Positions 17,175 to 26,363 of a stretch of DNA of 64,000 nt are shown one piece after another. The stretch is from Acetothermia bacterium UBA3571 (GTDB lineage: Bacteria > Bipolaricaulota > Bipolaricaulia > Bipolaricaulales > Bipolaricaulaceae). The notes under the pieces are model-generated. The model made no database searches. It was not told the origin of the DNA and saw only the letters and a program-made list of their open reading frames with translations. The stretch is taken from contig DFNI01000019.1 of the NCBI GenBank assembly GCA_002375995.1, positions 10,298-74,297 of the forward strand, written 5' to 3'. A program made the position numbers and the translations under genes. The first letter of the stretch is position 1, and each line of letters begins with the position of its first letter.

Positions 17175-18149
17175 ATGGGAGACGTGCTCCTCGACATCCG
17201 CGATCTCTACGTGGAGTTCAAGGTCTATGAGGGGAAGCTCAAGGTCCTGAACGGGGTCTTTCTTTCGGTGCGCGAGGGCCAGCGGGTGGGGTTAGTGGGG
17301 GAGGCCGGCTGCGGCAAGACCACCACCATGAAGTGTGTGCTCCGCATCCTCCCCTCCCCGCCGGGCCGGATCACCGAGGGCGAGATCCTCTTCCGGGGGG
17401 AGGACATATTGCAGATGCCGCCCCGCAAGGTACAGCTAATCCGGGGGCGGCGGATCTCCATGATCTTCCAGGACCCTACCGCCGCCCTGAACCCGGTGTT
17501 CACCATCGGGGATCAGCTCATGACGGTGATCCGCTACGGCTCCCGGAACTCTCTCCCCAAGAAGGAGATACGCCAGCGGGCCATCAAGGCGTTGCAGGAG
17601 GTGCAGCTTCCGGATCCGGAGCGGATCTTGGCCTCTTACCCCATCCAGCTTTCGGGGGGGATGCGCCAGCGGGTGTGCATCGCCATGGCCCTCTCCACCG
17701 AGCCGGAGCTCCTCATCGCCGACGAGCCCACCACCAACCTGGACGTGACCATCCAAGACCAGGTGCTCCGGCTCCTCAACGCCTTGGTGGAGCGGCGGAA
17801 CACCTCGGTGATCTTCATCACCCACTCGCTGGGGGTGGTGCGGGAGATGGCGGACTGGGTGTACGTCATGTACGCGGGGAACATCATCGAGGGGGGTCCC
17901 AAGGAGGAGCTCTTCCGCGAGCCCCTGCACCCCTACACCCGGGGCCTTATGCGGGCCGTGCCCAAGCTCACCGGCGGCGGGATCGCCGAGGGGGTGCCGG
18001 GGAGGATCCCCGACTACCTCGACCCGCCCTCAGGCTGCCGCTTCCACCCCCGGTGTGAACACGCCATGCCCCGCTGCTCCCAAGAGAAGCCCCCGTTCCT
18101 TCCGGTGACGGGCGAACACCGGGTGGCCTGTTTCCTCTACCAGGGGTGA
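17175..18149 (+). CDS. dppD: Dipeptide-type ABC transporter ATPase DppD-like
   Basis: The 324-residue ATPase has Walker A GEAGCGKTT, in which Ala and Cys replace the usual Ser-Gly pair; signature LSGGMRQRV; Walker B LLIADEPT; and the C-terminal oligopeptide-transporter domain with a CRFHPRCEHAMPRC cysteine cluster typical of DppD/OppD. The start ATG at 17175 lies just after the dppC stop; an upstream in-frame extension overlaps dppC and is not family sequence. It pairs with DppF to power import. Confidence 0.9.
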   Translation: MGDVLLDIRDLYVEFKVYEGKLKVLNGVFLSVREGQRVGLVGEAGCGKTTTMKCVLRILPSPPGRITEGEILFRGEDILQMPPRKVQLIRGRRISMIFQDPTAALNPVFTIGDQLMTVIRYGSRNSLPKKEIRQRAIKALQEVQLPDPERILASYPIQLSGGMRQRVCIAMALSTEPELLIADEPTTNLDVTIQDQVLRLLNALVERRNTSVIFITHSLGVVREMADWVYVMYAGNIIEGGPKEELFREPLHPYTRGLMRAVPKLTGGGIAEGVPGRIPDYLDPPSGCRFHPRCEHAMPRCSQEKPPFLPVTGEHRVACFLYQG

Positions 18150-18152
18150 GAG

Positions 18153-19121
18153 ATGGAACCGATACTGGAAATAAAGCAACTGAAGAAGTACTTCGTGACT
18201 TCCAGGGGAACGGTTCGGGCCGTGGACGTGATCTCCTTCGACCTCCTTCCCGGCGAGACCCTGGGGCTGGTAGGGGAGTCGGGCTCGGGCAAGAGCACCA
18301 CCGCCTACACCGTGATCGGGATCTACGCCCCCACCTCGGGGAAGATCCTCTTCCGCGGTCGGGACATCTCCGTCCCGGTGGCGAAGCGCCCCAAATCCCT
18401 CAAACGGGCCATTCAGATCGTGTTTCAAGACCCGGGCACTTCCCTAAACCCCCGGCGCACCATCGGCCAGATCCTGGAGCTCCCCCTGAAGGTCCACCGG
18501 ATTGGAACCCGAGAGGAGCGGCGCCGGCGAGTGGCGGAGCTTTTGCGGATGGTGGAGCTTCCCGAGGACTATATCTACAAGGCCCCCCACATGCTGGGCG
18601 GAGGGGAGCGCCAGATGGTGGCCATCGCCCGGGCCCTGGCCACGGAACCGGAGCTGGTGATCCTGGATGAGCCCACCTCGGCCCTGGACGTATCCATCCA
18701 GGCCAAGATCATCAACATGCTGATCCAATTCCAGAAGGAGATGAACCTGGCTTATCTTTTCATCACCCACGACCTTTCCCTCATGCGGAACGTCGCCCAT
18801 CGGGTGGCCATCATGTACCTGGGGAAGATCTGCGAGCTCGCCCCGGCGGTGGAGTTCTTCGAGCGCCCCTACCACCCCTACACCAAGATGCTCCTTTCCT
18901 CCATCCCCGTAGTTTCGGAGGAGGAGGAGAAGGTCAAACCAGAAAAGATCGTTTCCAAGGGAGAGATCCCGAGCCCGGTGAACCCTCCCCCGGGGTGTCG
19001 GTTTCACACTCGCTGCATGGAGCGGAACGGGATCTGCTCCGAGGCGGTTCCCGAGGTCGTGGAAGTAGGAGAGGGACATCTCGTTTGGTGCCACCTGTAC
19101 GGAAAAAAGGAGGAGAGATGA
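18153..19121 (+). CDS. dppF: Dipeptide-type ABC transporter ATPase DppF-like
   Basis: The 322-residue ATPase has a canonical Walker A (GESGSGKST), Walker B (LVILDEPTSALD) and the C-terminal CRFHTRCMERNGIC cluster. Its ABC signature reads MLGGGERQM, with Gly in place of the Ser of LSGGE/Q; that may lower activity or reflect asymmetry with DppD, whose signature is intact. The stop overlaps the racemase start (ATGA), and AGGAGAG precedes that start. Confidence 0.9.
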   Translation: MEPILEIKQLKKYFVTSRGTVRAVDVISFDLLPGETLGLVGESGSGKSTTAYTVIGIYAPTSGKILFRGRDISVPVAKRPKSLKRAIQIVFQDPGTSLNPRRTIGQILELPLKVHRIGTREERRRRVAELLRMVELPEDYIYKAPHMLGGGERQMVAIARALATEPELVILDEPTSALDVSIQAKIINMLIQFQKEMNLAYLFITHDLSLMRNVAHRVAIMYLGKICELAPAVEFFERPYHPYTKMLLSSIPVVSEEEEKVKPEKIVSKGEIPSPVNPPPGCRFHTRCMERNGICSEAVPEVVEVGEGHLVWCHLYGKKEER

Positions 19122-19885
19122 GGATCCTTTGGATAAACCCCGTGGGCACGGACCTCTTCGACCGTCCCATCGCCGAGTTTCTGGAGTCCGCCAAGGCCCC
19201 GGGCACCGAGATCGACGTGGTGTCCCTGAAACGCGGCCCCATGCACTTGGAGTACCACTACTACGAGGCCTTGGTCCTGGTCGACACCCTCCACGAGGTG
19301 CGCCGGGCCGAACGGGAGGGGTACGACGCCGCGGTGATCGGTTGCTTCTACGACCCCGGCCTCATGGAGGCCCGAGAGATCGCCGAGCGTCTCGTGGTCA
19401 CCGCTCCGGCCGAGTCGGCCATGCACATCGCCACGACGCTTGGCCACACCTTCTCCGTCATCGTCGGCCGCAAAAAGTGGATCCCCAAGATGCACGAGAA
19501 TGTAGTGAAGTACGGGTTCGAAAAGCGTCTCGCCTCCTTCAAGTCCGTGGATCTCGGGGTCTACGACTTCCAGAAGGACAAAGCCGAGACCGCCCGGAGG
19601 CTCAAGGCGGCGGCGAAAGAGGCGGTGGAGGTGGACCGGGCCGAGGTGATCATCCTCGGTTGCACCATCGAGTTCGGTTTCTACAGGGAGCTCCAGGAGG
19701 AGCTGGGAGTCCCGGTGATCGATGCGGTGATCGCGCCCCTGAAGTACGCGGAATTTCTGGTGGAGCTCCGGGATCGGTTCGGCTGGGGAGCGAGCAAGGT
19801 CTACGGGTACCAATCCCCTCCCCTGGGCGAGATCCGCGACTGGAAGATAGAGGAACAATACGGGATCCAGGGACTCTGGGGCTAG
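19118..19885 (+). CDS. Asp/Glu/hydantoin racemase family protein
   Basis: The 255-residue protein has the two-cysteine layout of the cofactor-independent Asp/Glu/hydantoin racemase superfamily: C76 in VIGCFYDPG and C182 in IILGCTIEF act as the two acid/base thiols. Spacing and the AESAMHIA segment resemble hydantoin racemases more than glutamate racemase. It would interconvert D- and L-5-substituted hydantoins or a related cyclic amide so that a stereospecific hydrolase can use both. It is placed between the importer and the second HyuA, overlapping dppF by 4 bases. Confidence 0.85.
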   Translation: MRILWINPVGTDLFDRPIAEFLESAKAPGTEIDVVSLKRGPMHLEYHYYEALVLVDTLHEVRRAEREGYDAAVIGCFYDPGLMEAREIAERLVVTAPAESAMHIATTLGHTFSVIVGRKKWIPKMHENVVKYGFEKRLASFKSVDLGVYDFQKDKAETARRLKAAAKEAVEVDRAEVIILGCTIEFGFYRELQEELGVPVIDAVIAPLKYAEFLVELRDRFGWGASKVYGYQSPPLGEIRDWKIEEQYGIQGLWG

Positions 19886-19896
19886 AAAGGACGGAT

Positions 19897-21495
19897 ATGG
19901 CGGGGACACTGCGACTCGGATTCGATGTGGGAGGAACCTTCACCGATGGAGTGCTGATGCGGGACCGGGAGGTCCTGGCCAAGGCCAAGGCCCTCACCAC
20001 CGAGGACGTCACCACGGGGATCATCAACGCCCTGGACGAGCTCCTCAAGAGCTCCGGGGTGAACCCCGCGGAGATCGGGATGGTTTCCTTGGGTACCACC
20101 CACACCACCAACGCCATCATCGAGCGGCGCAACCTCAACAAAGTGGGGATCTTCCGCCTGGCGGCCCCGGCCACCACGGCCATCCCTCCCCTCACCGGCT
20201 GGCCCGAGGACCTGAAGCGGGCCATCGGGGGACCGGAGTTCGTCCACATCATCCGGGGAGGCTCCGAGTACGATGGCCGGGACATCGCCCCCTTGGACGA
20301 GGGAGCCATCGCCGAGGCCTGCCGCAAGATGAAGGGGAAGGTGGACTCGGTGGCCATCACTGGGGTCTTCTCCCCCATCATTCCGAAGCACGAGGAGCGG
20401 GCGGCGGAGATCGTGCGGGACGTCCTGGGGGATGAGGTCCACATCACCCTCTCCCACCGCATCGCCACCATCTCGCTTCTGGAGCGGGAGAACTCCGCCA
20501 TCCTCAACGCCTCGGTGATCACGGTGATGCGGCGGGCAGTGGAATCCCTGAAGGAAGCGGTGAAGGAGAGGGGGATAAACGCTCCCCTCTTCATCGTCCA
20601 AAACGACGGCAGCGTCATGTCCGCCGACTACGCCGTGGACTACCCCATCTTCACCGTGGCCTCGGGACCGGCGGCCTCGGTCCGGGGGGCGGTGTACCTC
20701 TCGGGGATCGAGGACGGGGTGGTGGTGGACATCGGGGGCACCTCCACCGATGTGGCCTACATCGTCAAGGGCTTCCCCCGGGAGTCCTCCATCACCGTGA
20801 CCATCGGCGGGGTGAAGACCAACATCCGCTGCCCCGACCTCCTCTCCATCGCCCTGGGCGGGGGGACCATCGTCAAACACAAAGGGGAGGAGGTCGTGGC
20901 CTTGGGGCCGGAATCGGTGGGCTATAACCTCGTCCGGTTGGGAAAGGCCTTCGGGGGGCCGCTACTTACGGTGCACGATGTGGCGGTGGCCAAAGGGGTG
21001 CTTACGGAGCGGCTCGATGTGTTCAAGACGGACTTCGTCACCCACCCCGAAAAGATCGAGGCCCTCCCCAAGAGGCTGGTGGAGAACGCCTGGGCGGCCA
21101 TCAAAGCCACGCTGGAGGAAGCTATCGACAAGATGAAGACCACTGCGGAACCGGTGCCGGCCATCTTCATCGGCGGCGGGGCGTTGGTGGTGCCCCGGGA
21201 GGGGATCGCTGGAGTATCCAAAGTCCTGAGCCCCGAGCACTTCGAGGTAGGCGGGGCTGTGGGGACCACCATCGCCGAGATCGGGGCCTACGCCGAGGGG
21301 GTGGTGGATCTCGAGCGGGAGGATCGGGAGGAGGCCATCGCCCGGGTGATCGAGCAGGCCAAGGACAACGCCGCCGCGGCCGGTGCCATCCGGGAGACGG
21401 TGGAAGTGATGGACATCGAGGAGATCCCCTTCACCTACATGCCCGGGAAAAGGGAAAAGATCCGGGTGCGGGTAAAGGGCAAGATCTTCGCGTGA
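19897..21495 (+). CDS. Hydantoinase/oxoprolinase A-like protein, short form
   Basis: The 532-residue protein has the N-terminal RLGFDVGGTFTDG motif and the hydantoinase A core (VVDIGGTSTDVAYI, LGGGTIVKHKGEE). It is about 150 residues shorter than HyuA at 8949 because the C-terminal domain is missing or replaced, and it has no HyuB directly after it. Instead two DUF917 proteins follow. HyuA-short next to DUF917 is a recurrent arrangement, so the DUF917 protein probably takes the HyuB role. The ATG has GAAAGGA upstream. The substrate is probably a hydantoin-like ring. Confidence 0.85.
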   Translation: MAGTLRLGFDVGGTFTDGVLMRDREVLAKAKALTTEDVTTGIINALDELLKSSGVNPAEIGMVSLGTTHTTNAIIERRNLNKVGIFRLAAPATTAIPPLTGWPEDLKRAIGGPEFVHIIRGGSEYDGRDIAPLDEGAIAEACRKMKGKVDSVAITGVFSPIIPKHEERAAEIVRDVLGDEVHITLSHRIATISLLERENSAILNASVITVMRRAVESLKEAVKERGINAPLFIVQNDGSVMSADYAVDYPIFTVASGPAASVRGAVYLSGIEDGVVVDIGGTSTDVAYIVKGFPRESSITVTIGGVKTNIRCPDLLSIALGGGTIVKHKGEEVVALGPESVGYNLVRLGKAFGGPLLTVHDVAVAKGVLTERLDVFKTDFVTHPEKIEALPKRLVENAWAAIKATLEEAIDKMKTTAEPVPAIFIGGGALVVPREGIAGVSKVLSPEHFEVGGAVGTTIAEIGAYAEGVVDLEREDREEAIARVIEQAKDNAAAAGAIRETVEVMDIEEIPFTYMPGKREKIRVRVKGKIFA

Positions 21496-21506
21496 AGGGG
21501 AAGCCC

Positions 21507-22661
21507 ATGGGTGTTAGGGAAATCCTAGCGGAATGGGGTGTGAAGGAATTCCGGGTGATCGACAAGGCCGCCATCCAGGAGATCACCCTGGGGGCGTCCA
21601 TCCTCGCCACCGGCGGGGGCGGGGATCCGGAGATCGGCCTCCTTTGGGCCTACAAGGTGTTGGACGAGGGCAAGGGGATCATCATGGTGGATCCCACCGA
21701 CGTCCCCGACGAAATCCAGGTCGCGAGCCCCGCGTGTCTTGGGGCGGCCCTGGTGCTCACGGAGAAGCCCCCCTCAAGCGAGGTGATAAACCTCGCCATG
21801 CGCCGGCTGGAGCGGTACCTGGGGCGGTCGATCCAGGCCACCATCCCCATCGAGTGCGGGGGGGTGAACTCGCCGGTGGCCTACGCCGCCGCCGGGGAGT
21901 TCGGGGTACCGGTGATCGACGTGGACGGGATGAACCGGGCCTTCCCGGAGCTGCAGATGACCTCTTGGGTGACCCACGGGGTCCACGCCTCCCCCACGGT
22001 CTCGGTGGACGATCGGGGGAACGTCACCGTGATCGACACCGGGGAGGACGATCTCCTCGCGGAGTCCCTGGCCCGACGGGCGGCCATGGCGTACGGGGGG
22101 ATCTCCTGGATCGCCACCTACCCCATGACGGGGAAGGAGGTGAAGGAGGCCTCCATCCTCAACTCCCAGAGCATCGCGTGGGCGGTGGGGAAGGCGGTGA
22201 TGCGGGCCCGAAGGGAGCATCTGGACCCCATCGCGGAGCTTCTGCGGAGCCTCCGGGAGGAGCGGGGGGTGGAGGGCTTCCGGGTCTTCAAAGGGAAGAT
22301 CGTAGACATCCGGCGCGAGTTCGGGTCGGAGACCACCAAGGGGTTCACCCTGGGCAAGGTGATCATGGAGGGGATCGACGAACACCGGGGCCACACCGCC
22401 GAACTCGACTTCCAGAACGAGTGGCTGATCCTCAGAATCGACGGGGAGGTGAGGTGTCTTCCGCCGGATCTCATCGCCATCCTGGACTCGGAGACGGGGG
22501 AGCCCATCCGCACCGACATCATGAAGTACGGGTACCGGGGGACCATTGTGCTCATCCCGGCCCACGAGAGGATGCGCACCCCGAAGGGGATCGAGCTATT
22601 CGGGCCGCGCCATTTCGGGTACGACCTGGATTACGTGCCGGTGGAGGAGCTGAACGCGTGA
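21507..22661 (+). CDS. DUF917 family protein, copy a
   Basis: The 384-residue protein matches DUF917 through LGASILATGGGGDPEIGLLW (near residue 28) and the late MKYGYRGTIVLIPAHERM segment. Some members of this family have, to my memory, been tied to S-methyl-thiohydantoin processing; the role here is unknown. The ATG at 21507 (AGGGG six bases upstream, giving MGVREILAEWG) is preferred over a GTG at 21492. The copy at 24051 starts with the same N-terminal sequence and is closely similar along its length, so the two are paralogues from a local duplication. Probably cytoplasmic and metal-dependent; this is inference. Confidence 0.8.
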   Translation: MGVREILAEWGVKEFRVIDKAAIQEITLGASILATGGGGDPEIGLLWAYKVLDEGKGIIMVDPTDVPDEIQVASPACLGAALVLTEKPPSSEVINLAMRRLERYLGRSIQATIPIECGGVNSPVAYAAAGEFGVPVIDVDGMNRAFPELQMTSWVTHGVHASPTVSVDDRGNVTVIDTGEDDLLAESLARRAAMAYGGISWIATYPMTGKEVKEASILNSQSIAWAVGKAVMRARREHLDPIAELLRSLREERGVEGFRVFKGKIVDIRREFGSETTKGFTLGKVIMEGIDEHRGHTAELDFQNEWLILRIDGEVRCLPPDLIAILDSETGEPIRTDIMKYGYRGTIVLIPAHERMRTPKGIELFGPRHFGYDLDYVPVEELNA

Positions 22662-22671
22662 GGAGGTGATG

Positions 22672-22947
22672 ATGGACGCGGAACTCAAATCCCTGATAGA
22701 GTCCGACCCGCGCTACCGCACGGTTCTCAGAGCCGTGGTGGAGAACCCCTACATCGAGCGCCATCGGCTGGCCGAGGCCACCGGCCTTTCCGAGGAGGAC
22801 CTGGAGGGGTTGCTTTCGGCCCTGGCCGAACGGATGGTGGTGTTGGAGCTCACGAGCCAAGCCGACTCCAGCGTGGAATCTCGGGTGCCGAAGAAGGTCT
22901 ACCTCGTGAACCCCGAGCTGGAGGAAGCTGTGCGGGCCCTCCTCTGA
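22672..22947 (+). CDS. Small winged-helix-like protein
   Basis: The 91-residue protein looks like a winged helix-turn-helix: an N-terminal helix, ERHRLAEATGLSEEDLEGLLSALAE as a helix-turn-helix (about 30-54), then a beta-wing ending in KKVYLVNPELEEAV. It has a perfect AGGAGG five bases before the ATG at 22672. It lies between DUF917a and the first M24 gene. It may be a second, local regulator or a protein-interaction module; no effector domain is present. Confidence 0.7.
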   Translation: MDAELKSLIESDPRYRTVLRAVVENPYIERHRLAEATGLSEEDLEGLLSALAERMVVLELTSQADSSVESRVPKKVYLVNPELEEAVRALL

Positions 22948-22950
22948 ACC

Positions 22951-24039
22951 ATGGACTGCCCGGGGAAGCTGCGGGAACTGGCGGAGGGGATGCGGGATGC
23001 GGGGATCGATCTTGTGCTCCTCTTCGATCGGGACAACGTCCGGTACTTCACCGGGTTTCGGCTGAACCGGGCCTCGAGCTCCATCCTGGCGGTGGACCGG
23101 GACGGGAAGCCCACCTATATCGTGGCCCAGCTCGACTTCGAGCGGGCGAAGCGGGAGTGTTGGATCGAGGACATCATCCCCTTCCCCGAGGACACCCCCA
23201 ATTACCTCTCGGTCCTGGAGGCCCTTTTGCGGGGGCGGGTTGAGCGGATCGGGGTGGAAAAGCGATGCCTCACCCTGGTGCAGGCGGAGTACGTGCGGGA
23301 GCTTTTCGGGAATGGGGTGGAGCTTGTGGACGTGGGGGGGCTGGTGGCGGAGCTCCGGGCGGTGAAGTCGGAAAAGGAACTCGAGCGCATCCGCCACGCG
23401 GCGGGGATCGCCTCCCGGGTGATGGGAGAAGTGCTGCGGGAGGCCCGTCCCGGGGTGACGGAGGCGGAGCTCGTGGGGCTGGCGGAGTACCTCCTGCGGC
23501 GGGAAGGAGCGGAAGGTTCTTCCTTCGAGCCCTTCCTCATGTCGGGGGAGGAGGCCGCCTGGCCCCGCCGCGTCGCTTCGGGAAAGCCCCTCCGGGAGGG
23601 GGAGCTTGCCCTCCTCGACATGGGGGCGGTGTACGAAGGTTACTGCTCCGATATCACCCGCACCTTCGCCGTGGGGGAAGCCGATCGCGAGCGGAAGCGA
23701 ATCTTCGCCGTGGCCCGGAAGGCCCAGGAAGCGGCCCTGGCCGCCATCCGCCCGGGCATCAGGGCCGCGGAGGTGGACCGTGTCGCCCGGGAGGTGATTG
23801 AAGCCGAGGGACTGGGAAAGTACTTCCCCCATCTCACGGGACACGGGGTGGGGGTTTCCATCCACGAGGCCCCCATCCTGGATCGGGGGGTAGACACGGT
23901 GCTTTCCCCGGGGATGGTGGTGACGGTGGAGCCGGGGGTGTACGTACCGGGGGTGGGGGCGGCCCGAGTGGAGGACATGGTGGTGGTGACCCGAACCGGC
24001 TGCGAGATCCTCACCGACGCTCCCCGGGACCTGGTGTGA
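22951..24039 (+). CDS. M24-family metallopeptidase-like protein lacking the PHH histidine
   Basis: The 362-residue protein has creatinase/prolidase architecture: an N-terminal domain (1-145) and a pita-bread C-terminal domain. All five metal ligands are present: D223, D234, H298, E327 and E341. However, the usual SGPNSAxPHH segment reads MSGEEAAWPRRVAS (198-211), so the histidine that assists catalysis in prolidases is Arg206/Arg207. It may therefore be a non-peptidase M24 enzyme (as creatinase-type members are) or have altered specificity. It overlaps nothing; DUF917b starts 12 bases on. Confidence 0.82.
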   Translation: MDCPGKLRELAEGMRDAGIDLVLLFDRDNVRYFTGFRLNRASSSILAVDRDGKPTYIVAQLDFERAKRECWIEDIIPFPEDTPNYLSVLEALLRGRVERIGVEKRCLTLVQAEYVRELFGNGVELVDVGGLVAELRAVKSEKELERIRHAAGIASRVMGEVLREARPGVTEAELVGLAEYLLRREGAEGSSFEPFLMSGEEAAWPRRVASGKPLREGELALLDMGAVYEGYCSDITRTFAVGEADRERKRIFAVARKAQEAALAAIRPGIRAAEVDRVAREVIEAEGLGKYFPHLTGHGVGVSIHEAPILDRGVDTVLSPGMVVTVEPGVYVPGVGAARVEDMVVVTRTGCEILTDAPRDLV

Positions 24040-24050
24040 AAGGAGAGGGA

Positions 24051-25187
24051 ATGGGTGTGAGGGAGATCCTGGCCGAATGGGGGGTCAAGGAGTACCGCCG
24101 GATAGACAAACGAGCCCTGGCCGAGATCACCTTGGGGGCATCCATCCTCGCCACCGGCGGGGGCGGGGACCCCGAGATCGGATTGCTGTGGGCGTACAAC
24201 GTGGTGGAACAGGGGAAGGAGATCCTCCTGGTGGACCCCGACGACATGCCCGACGAGGCGCTGGCCACCATCGCCGGGTGTCTCGGGGCGGCATTGGTGC
24301 TGACGGAGAAGCCCCCCAACGGCCAGGAGCTCTTCTGGTGCTACGAGGCGCTGGGGAGGTACATGGGGAAGCCGGTCCAGGCGGTGGTGCCCCCAGAGGC
24401 CGGGGGGGTGAATACTCCGGTGCCCATGGCGGTGGCCGGGGCGGTGGGGGTGCCGGTGATCGACGCCGACGGGATGGGTCGGGCCTTCCCGGAGCTGCAG
24501 ATGACCTCCTTCTACATCCACGGGGTCTCCCCCTCCCCCACGGTGGCTGCGGACGAGAAGGGCCACATCACCATCGCCGACACCACGGATGCCTTGATGG
24601 CCGAGCGGATCATCCGCAACGCCGCCATGGCCTACGGAGGAATCTCTTGGATCGCCGGGTACCCCATGACGGGGAAACAACTCAAGGAAACCGCGATCCT
24701 GCGGTCCATCTCCTTGGCGTGGGAGCTCGGCCGCCGCGTGATGGAGGCCCGGAGGAGACACCGGGACCCGATCCAGGAGGTGATCTCCCTCACCAAGGGG
24801 TACCGAGCCTTCCAGGGGAAGATCGTGGACATCAACCGGGAGTTCGGGGCCGAGAAGACCAAGGGCTTCTCCATGGGCCGGATCACCTTGGAGGGGATCG
24901 ACGATTTCAAGGGGCACACCGCGGCCATCGACTTCCAGAACGAGTGGCTGACCCTGCACGTGGACGGGGAGGTACGTTGCATGCCGCCGGATCTCATCTG
25001 CATCCTGGATCCGGCCACAGGGGAGCCCATCCGGACGGACGTCGTGAAGTACGGGTATCGGGGGGTCGTAGTACTCATCCCAGCCCACGAGAGAATGCGA
25101 ACCAAGAAAGGAATAGAGACCTTCGGTCCGCGTTACTTCGGCTACGACTACGATTACGTCCCGGTGGAGCGGTTGATGGGCGACTGA
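24051..25187 (+). CDS. DUF917 family protein, copy b
   Basis: The 378-residue paralogue of the protein at 21507 shares MGVREILAEWGVKE at the start, GASILATGGGGDPEIGLLWA, VKYGYRG and IPAHERM. The start ATG at 24051 has AGGAGAGGG upstream; an earlier in-frame GTG at 24036 overlaps the M24 stop and is less likely. Variable segments (the RSIQATIPIECGG region of copy a versus KPVQAVVPPEAGG here) suggest different substrates. Each DUF917 copy is followed by an M24 gene, which suggests that the unit was duplicated. Confidence 0.8.
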   Translation: MGVREILAEWGVKEYRRIDKRALAEITLGASILATGGGGDPEIGLLWAYNVVEQGKEILLVDPDDMPDEALATIAGCLGAALVLTEKPPNGQELFWCYEALGRYMGKPVQAVVPPEAGGVNTPVPMAVAGAVGVPVIDADGMGRAFPELQMTSFYIHGVSPSPTVAADEKGHITIADTTDALMAERIIRNAAMAYGGISWIAGYPMTGKQLKETAILRSISLAWELGRRVMEARRRHRDPIQEVISLTKGYRAFQGKIVDINREFGAEKTKGFSMGRITLEGIDDFKGHTAAIDFQNEWLTLHVDGEVRCMPPDLICILDPATGEPIRTDVVKYGYRGVVVLIPAHERMRTKKGIETFGPRYFGYDYDYVPVERLMGD

Positions 25188-25208
25188 AACGCGCCGTTAA
25201 GACAAGGG

Positions 25209-26312
25209 ATGAACATGTTCGAAGAACGGCTCCGTAAGTTGCAGGCCTTGATGGAAGTCAGTGGGGTGGACCTGACAGTGGTGGGTCCCGGAGCCGACAT
25301 GCTCTACCTCACCGGCTTCTCCGACGAGGCACGGGAAAGGCCACTTCTCCTCATGATTCCCGTGGAGGGGGCTCCCAGGTTCTTGGTTCCGGAGCTCTAC
25401 GCCCACCAGGTGGAGGAAGTGGCCGCCTTTCCGCCCACCCACGTATGGAGCGATTCCCAAGGCCCGGAGGCGGCGCTCCGGGAAGCGGTGCGTGGGTTGG
25501 AAGCGGAACGGGTGGCGGTGGACGATGATCTCGCCGCCCGGGCGGTGTTGCTCCTTCAGGACGCCCTGCCTAGGGCTTCGTTCTCCCTGGCCTCCCCGCT
25601 TCTTAAGGAGCTGCGCATGCGCAAAAGCCCCGGGGAACTGGAGCTCATGGAGCGGGCGGCGGCCATCGTGGACCGGTCTTTCCTGAGGGTGCTGGAGAAC
25701 GTGACGTTCTTCGGGCGCACCGAGAGGGAGGTGGCCCGGGACCTGGAAGGGATCGTGCTGGAGGAGGGGGCGGCGGGGATGGCCTTCGAGACCCTGGTGG
25801 CCTCGGGGCCCAACAGCGCCCTGCCCCACCATCGGGCCGGGGAACGCCGCATCGAGTTCGGGGACGTGGTGATCCTGGACTTCGGCTGTCGGGTGGGCGG
25901 GTACTGCTCCGACATCACCCGCACCGTGGTTTGCGGCGAACCCACCCCGCGGATGCGCGAGGTCCACCGGGTCATCCTCGAGGCCCAGGAGGAAGGAGTG
26001 CGGACGGCCCGCCCTGGGATCCCTGCCCAGGAGGTGGACCGGGCGGTGCGGGGTGTCATCTCCCGGGCGGGGTTCGGCGAGTGGTTCGTGCACCGGACCG
26101 GCCACGGGATCGGGCTAGAGGTACACGAGGAACCCTACATCGTGGAGGGAAACCCCCTGTCCCTGGAGGAGGGGATGACCTTCTCCGTGGAGCCGGGGAT
26201 ATACCTGCCCGGGGCGTTCGGCATCAGGGTGGAGGACATCGTGGTGGTGGAGTCGGGCGGTGCCCGCCGGCTGAACCGCTGCCCCCGGGAGCTTGTGGCG
26301 GTGGCTCGATGA
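25209..26312 (+). CDS. Xaa-Pro dipeptidase-like M24 peptidase
   Basis: The 367-residue protein is a canonical prolidase/aminopeptidase P family enzyme. Metal ligands are D224, D235, H299, E328 and E342, and the catalytic-site segment VASGPNSALPHHRAG (197-211) with His207/His208 is intact. It should cleave Xaa-Pro or Xaa-Hyp bonds with two divalent metals in the cytoplasm, which fits the dipeptide importer upstream and the proline racemase downstream. An ATG at 25215 (two codons later) is better spaced from AAGGG and may be the true start. Confidence 0.88.
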   Translation: MNMFEERLRKLQALMEVSGVDLTVVGPGADMLYLTGFSDEARERPLLLMIPVEGAPRFLVPELYAHQVEEVAAFPPTHVWSDSQGPEAALREAVRGLEAERVAVDDDLAARAVLLLQDALPRASFSLASPLLKELRMRKSPGELELMERAAAIVDRSFLRVLENVTFFGRTEREVARDLEGIVLEEGAAGMAFETLVASGPNSALPHHRAGERRIEFGDVVILDFGCRVGGYCSDITRTVVCGEPTPRMREVHRVILEAQEEGVRTARPGIPAQEVDRAVRGVISRAGFGEWFVHRTGHGIGLEVHEEPYIVEGNPLSLEEGMTFSVEPGIYLPGAFGIRVEDIVVVESGGARRLNRCPRELVAVAR

Positions 26313-26363
26313 GTTGGTGGGAAGTCCCGTACCAACAGAGGTAAAGGGGGATTCAGGAGAGGA

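Noticed and set aside
21492..21506. GTG start for DUF917a (and the equivalent GTG at 24036 for DUF917b)
   Set aside because: Both have a better-spaced Shine-Dalgarno before an ATG five codons later, where the two paralogues begin to align.
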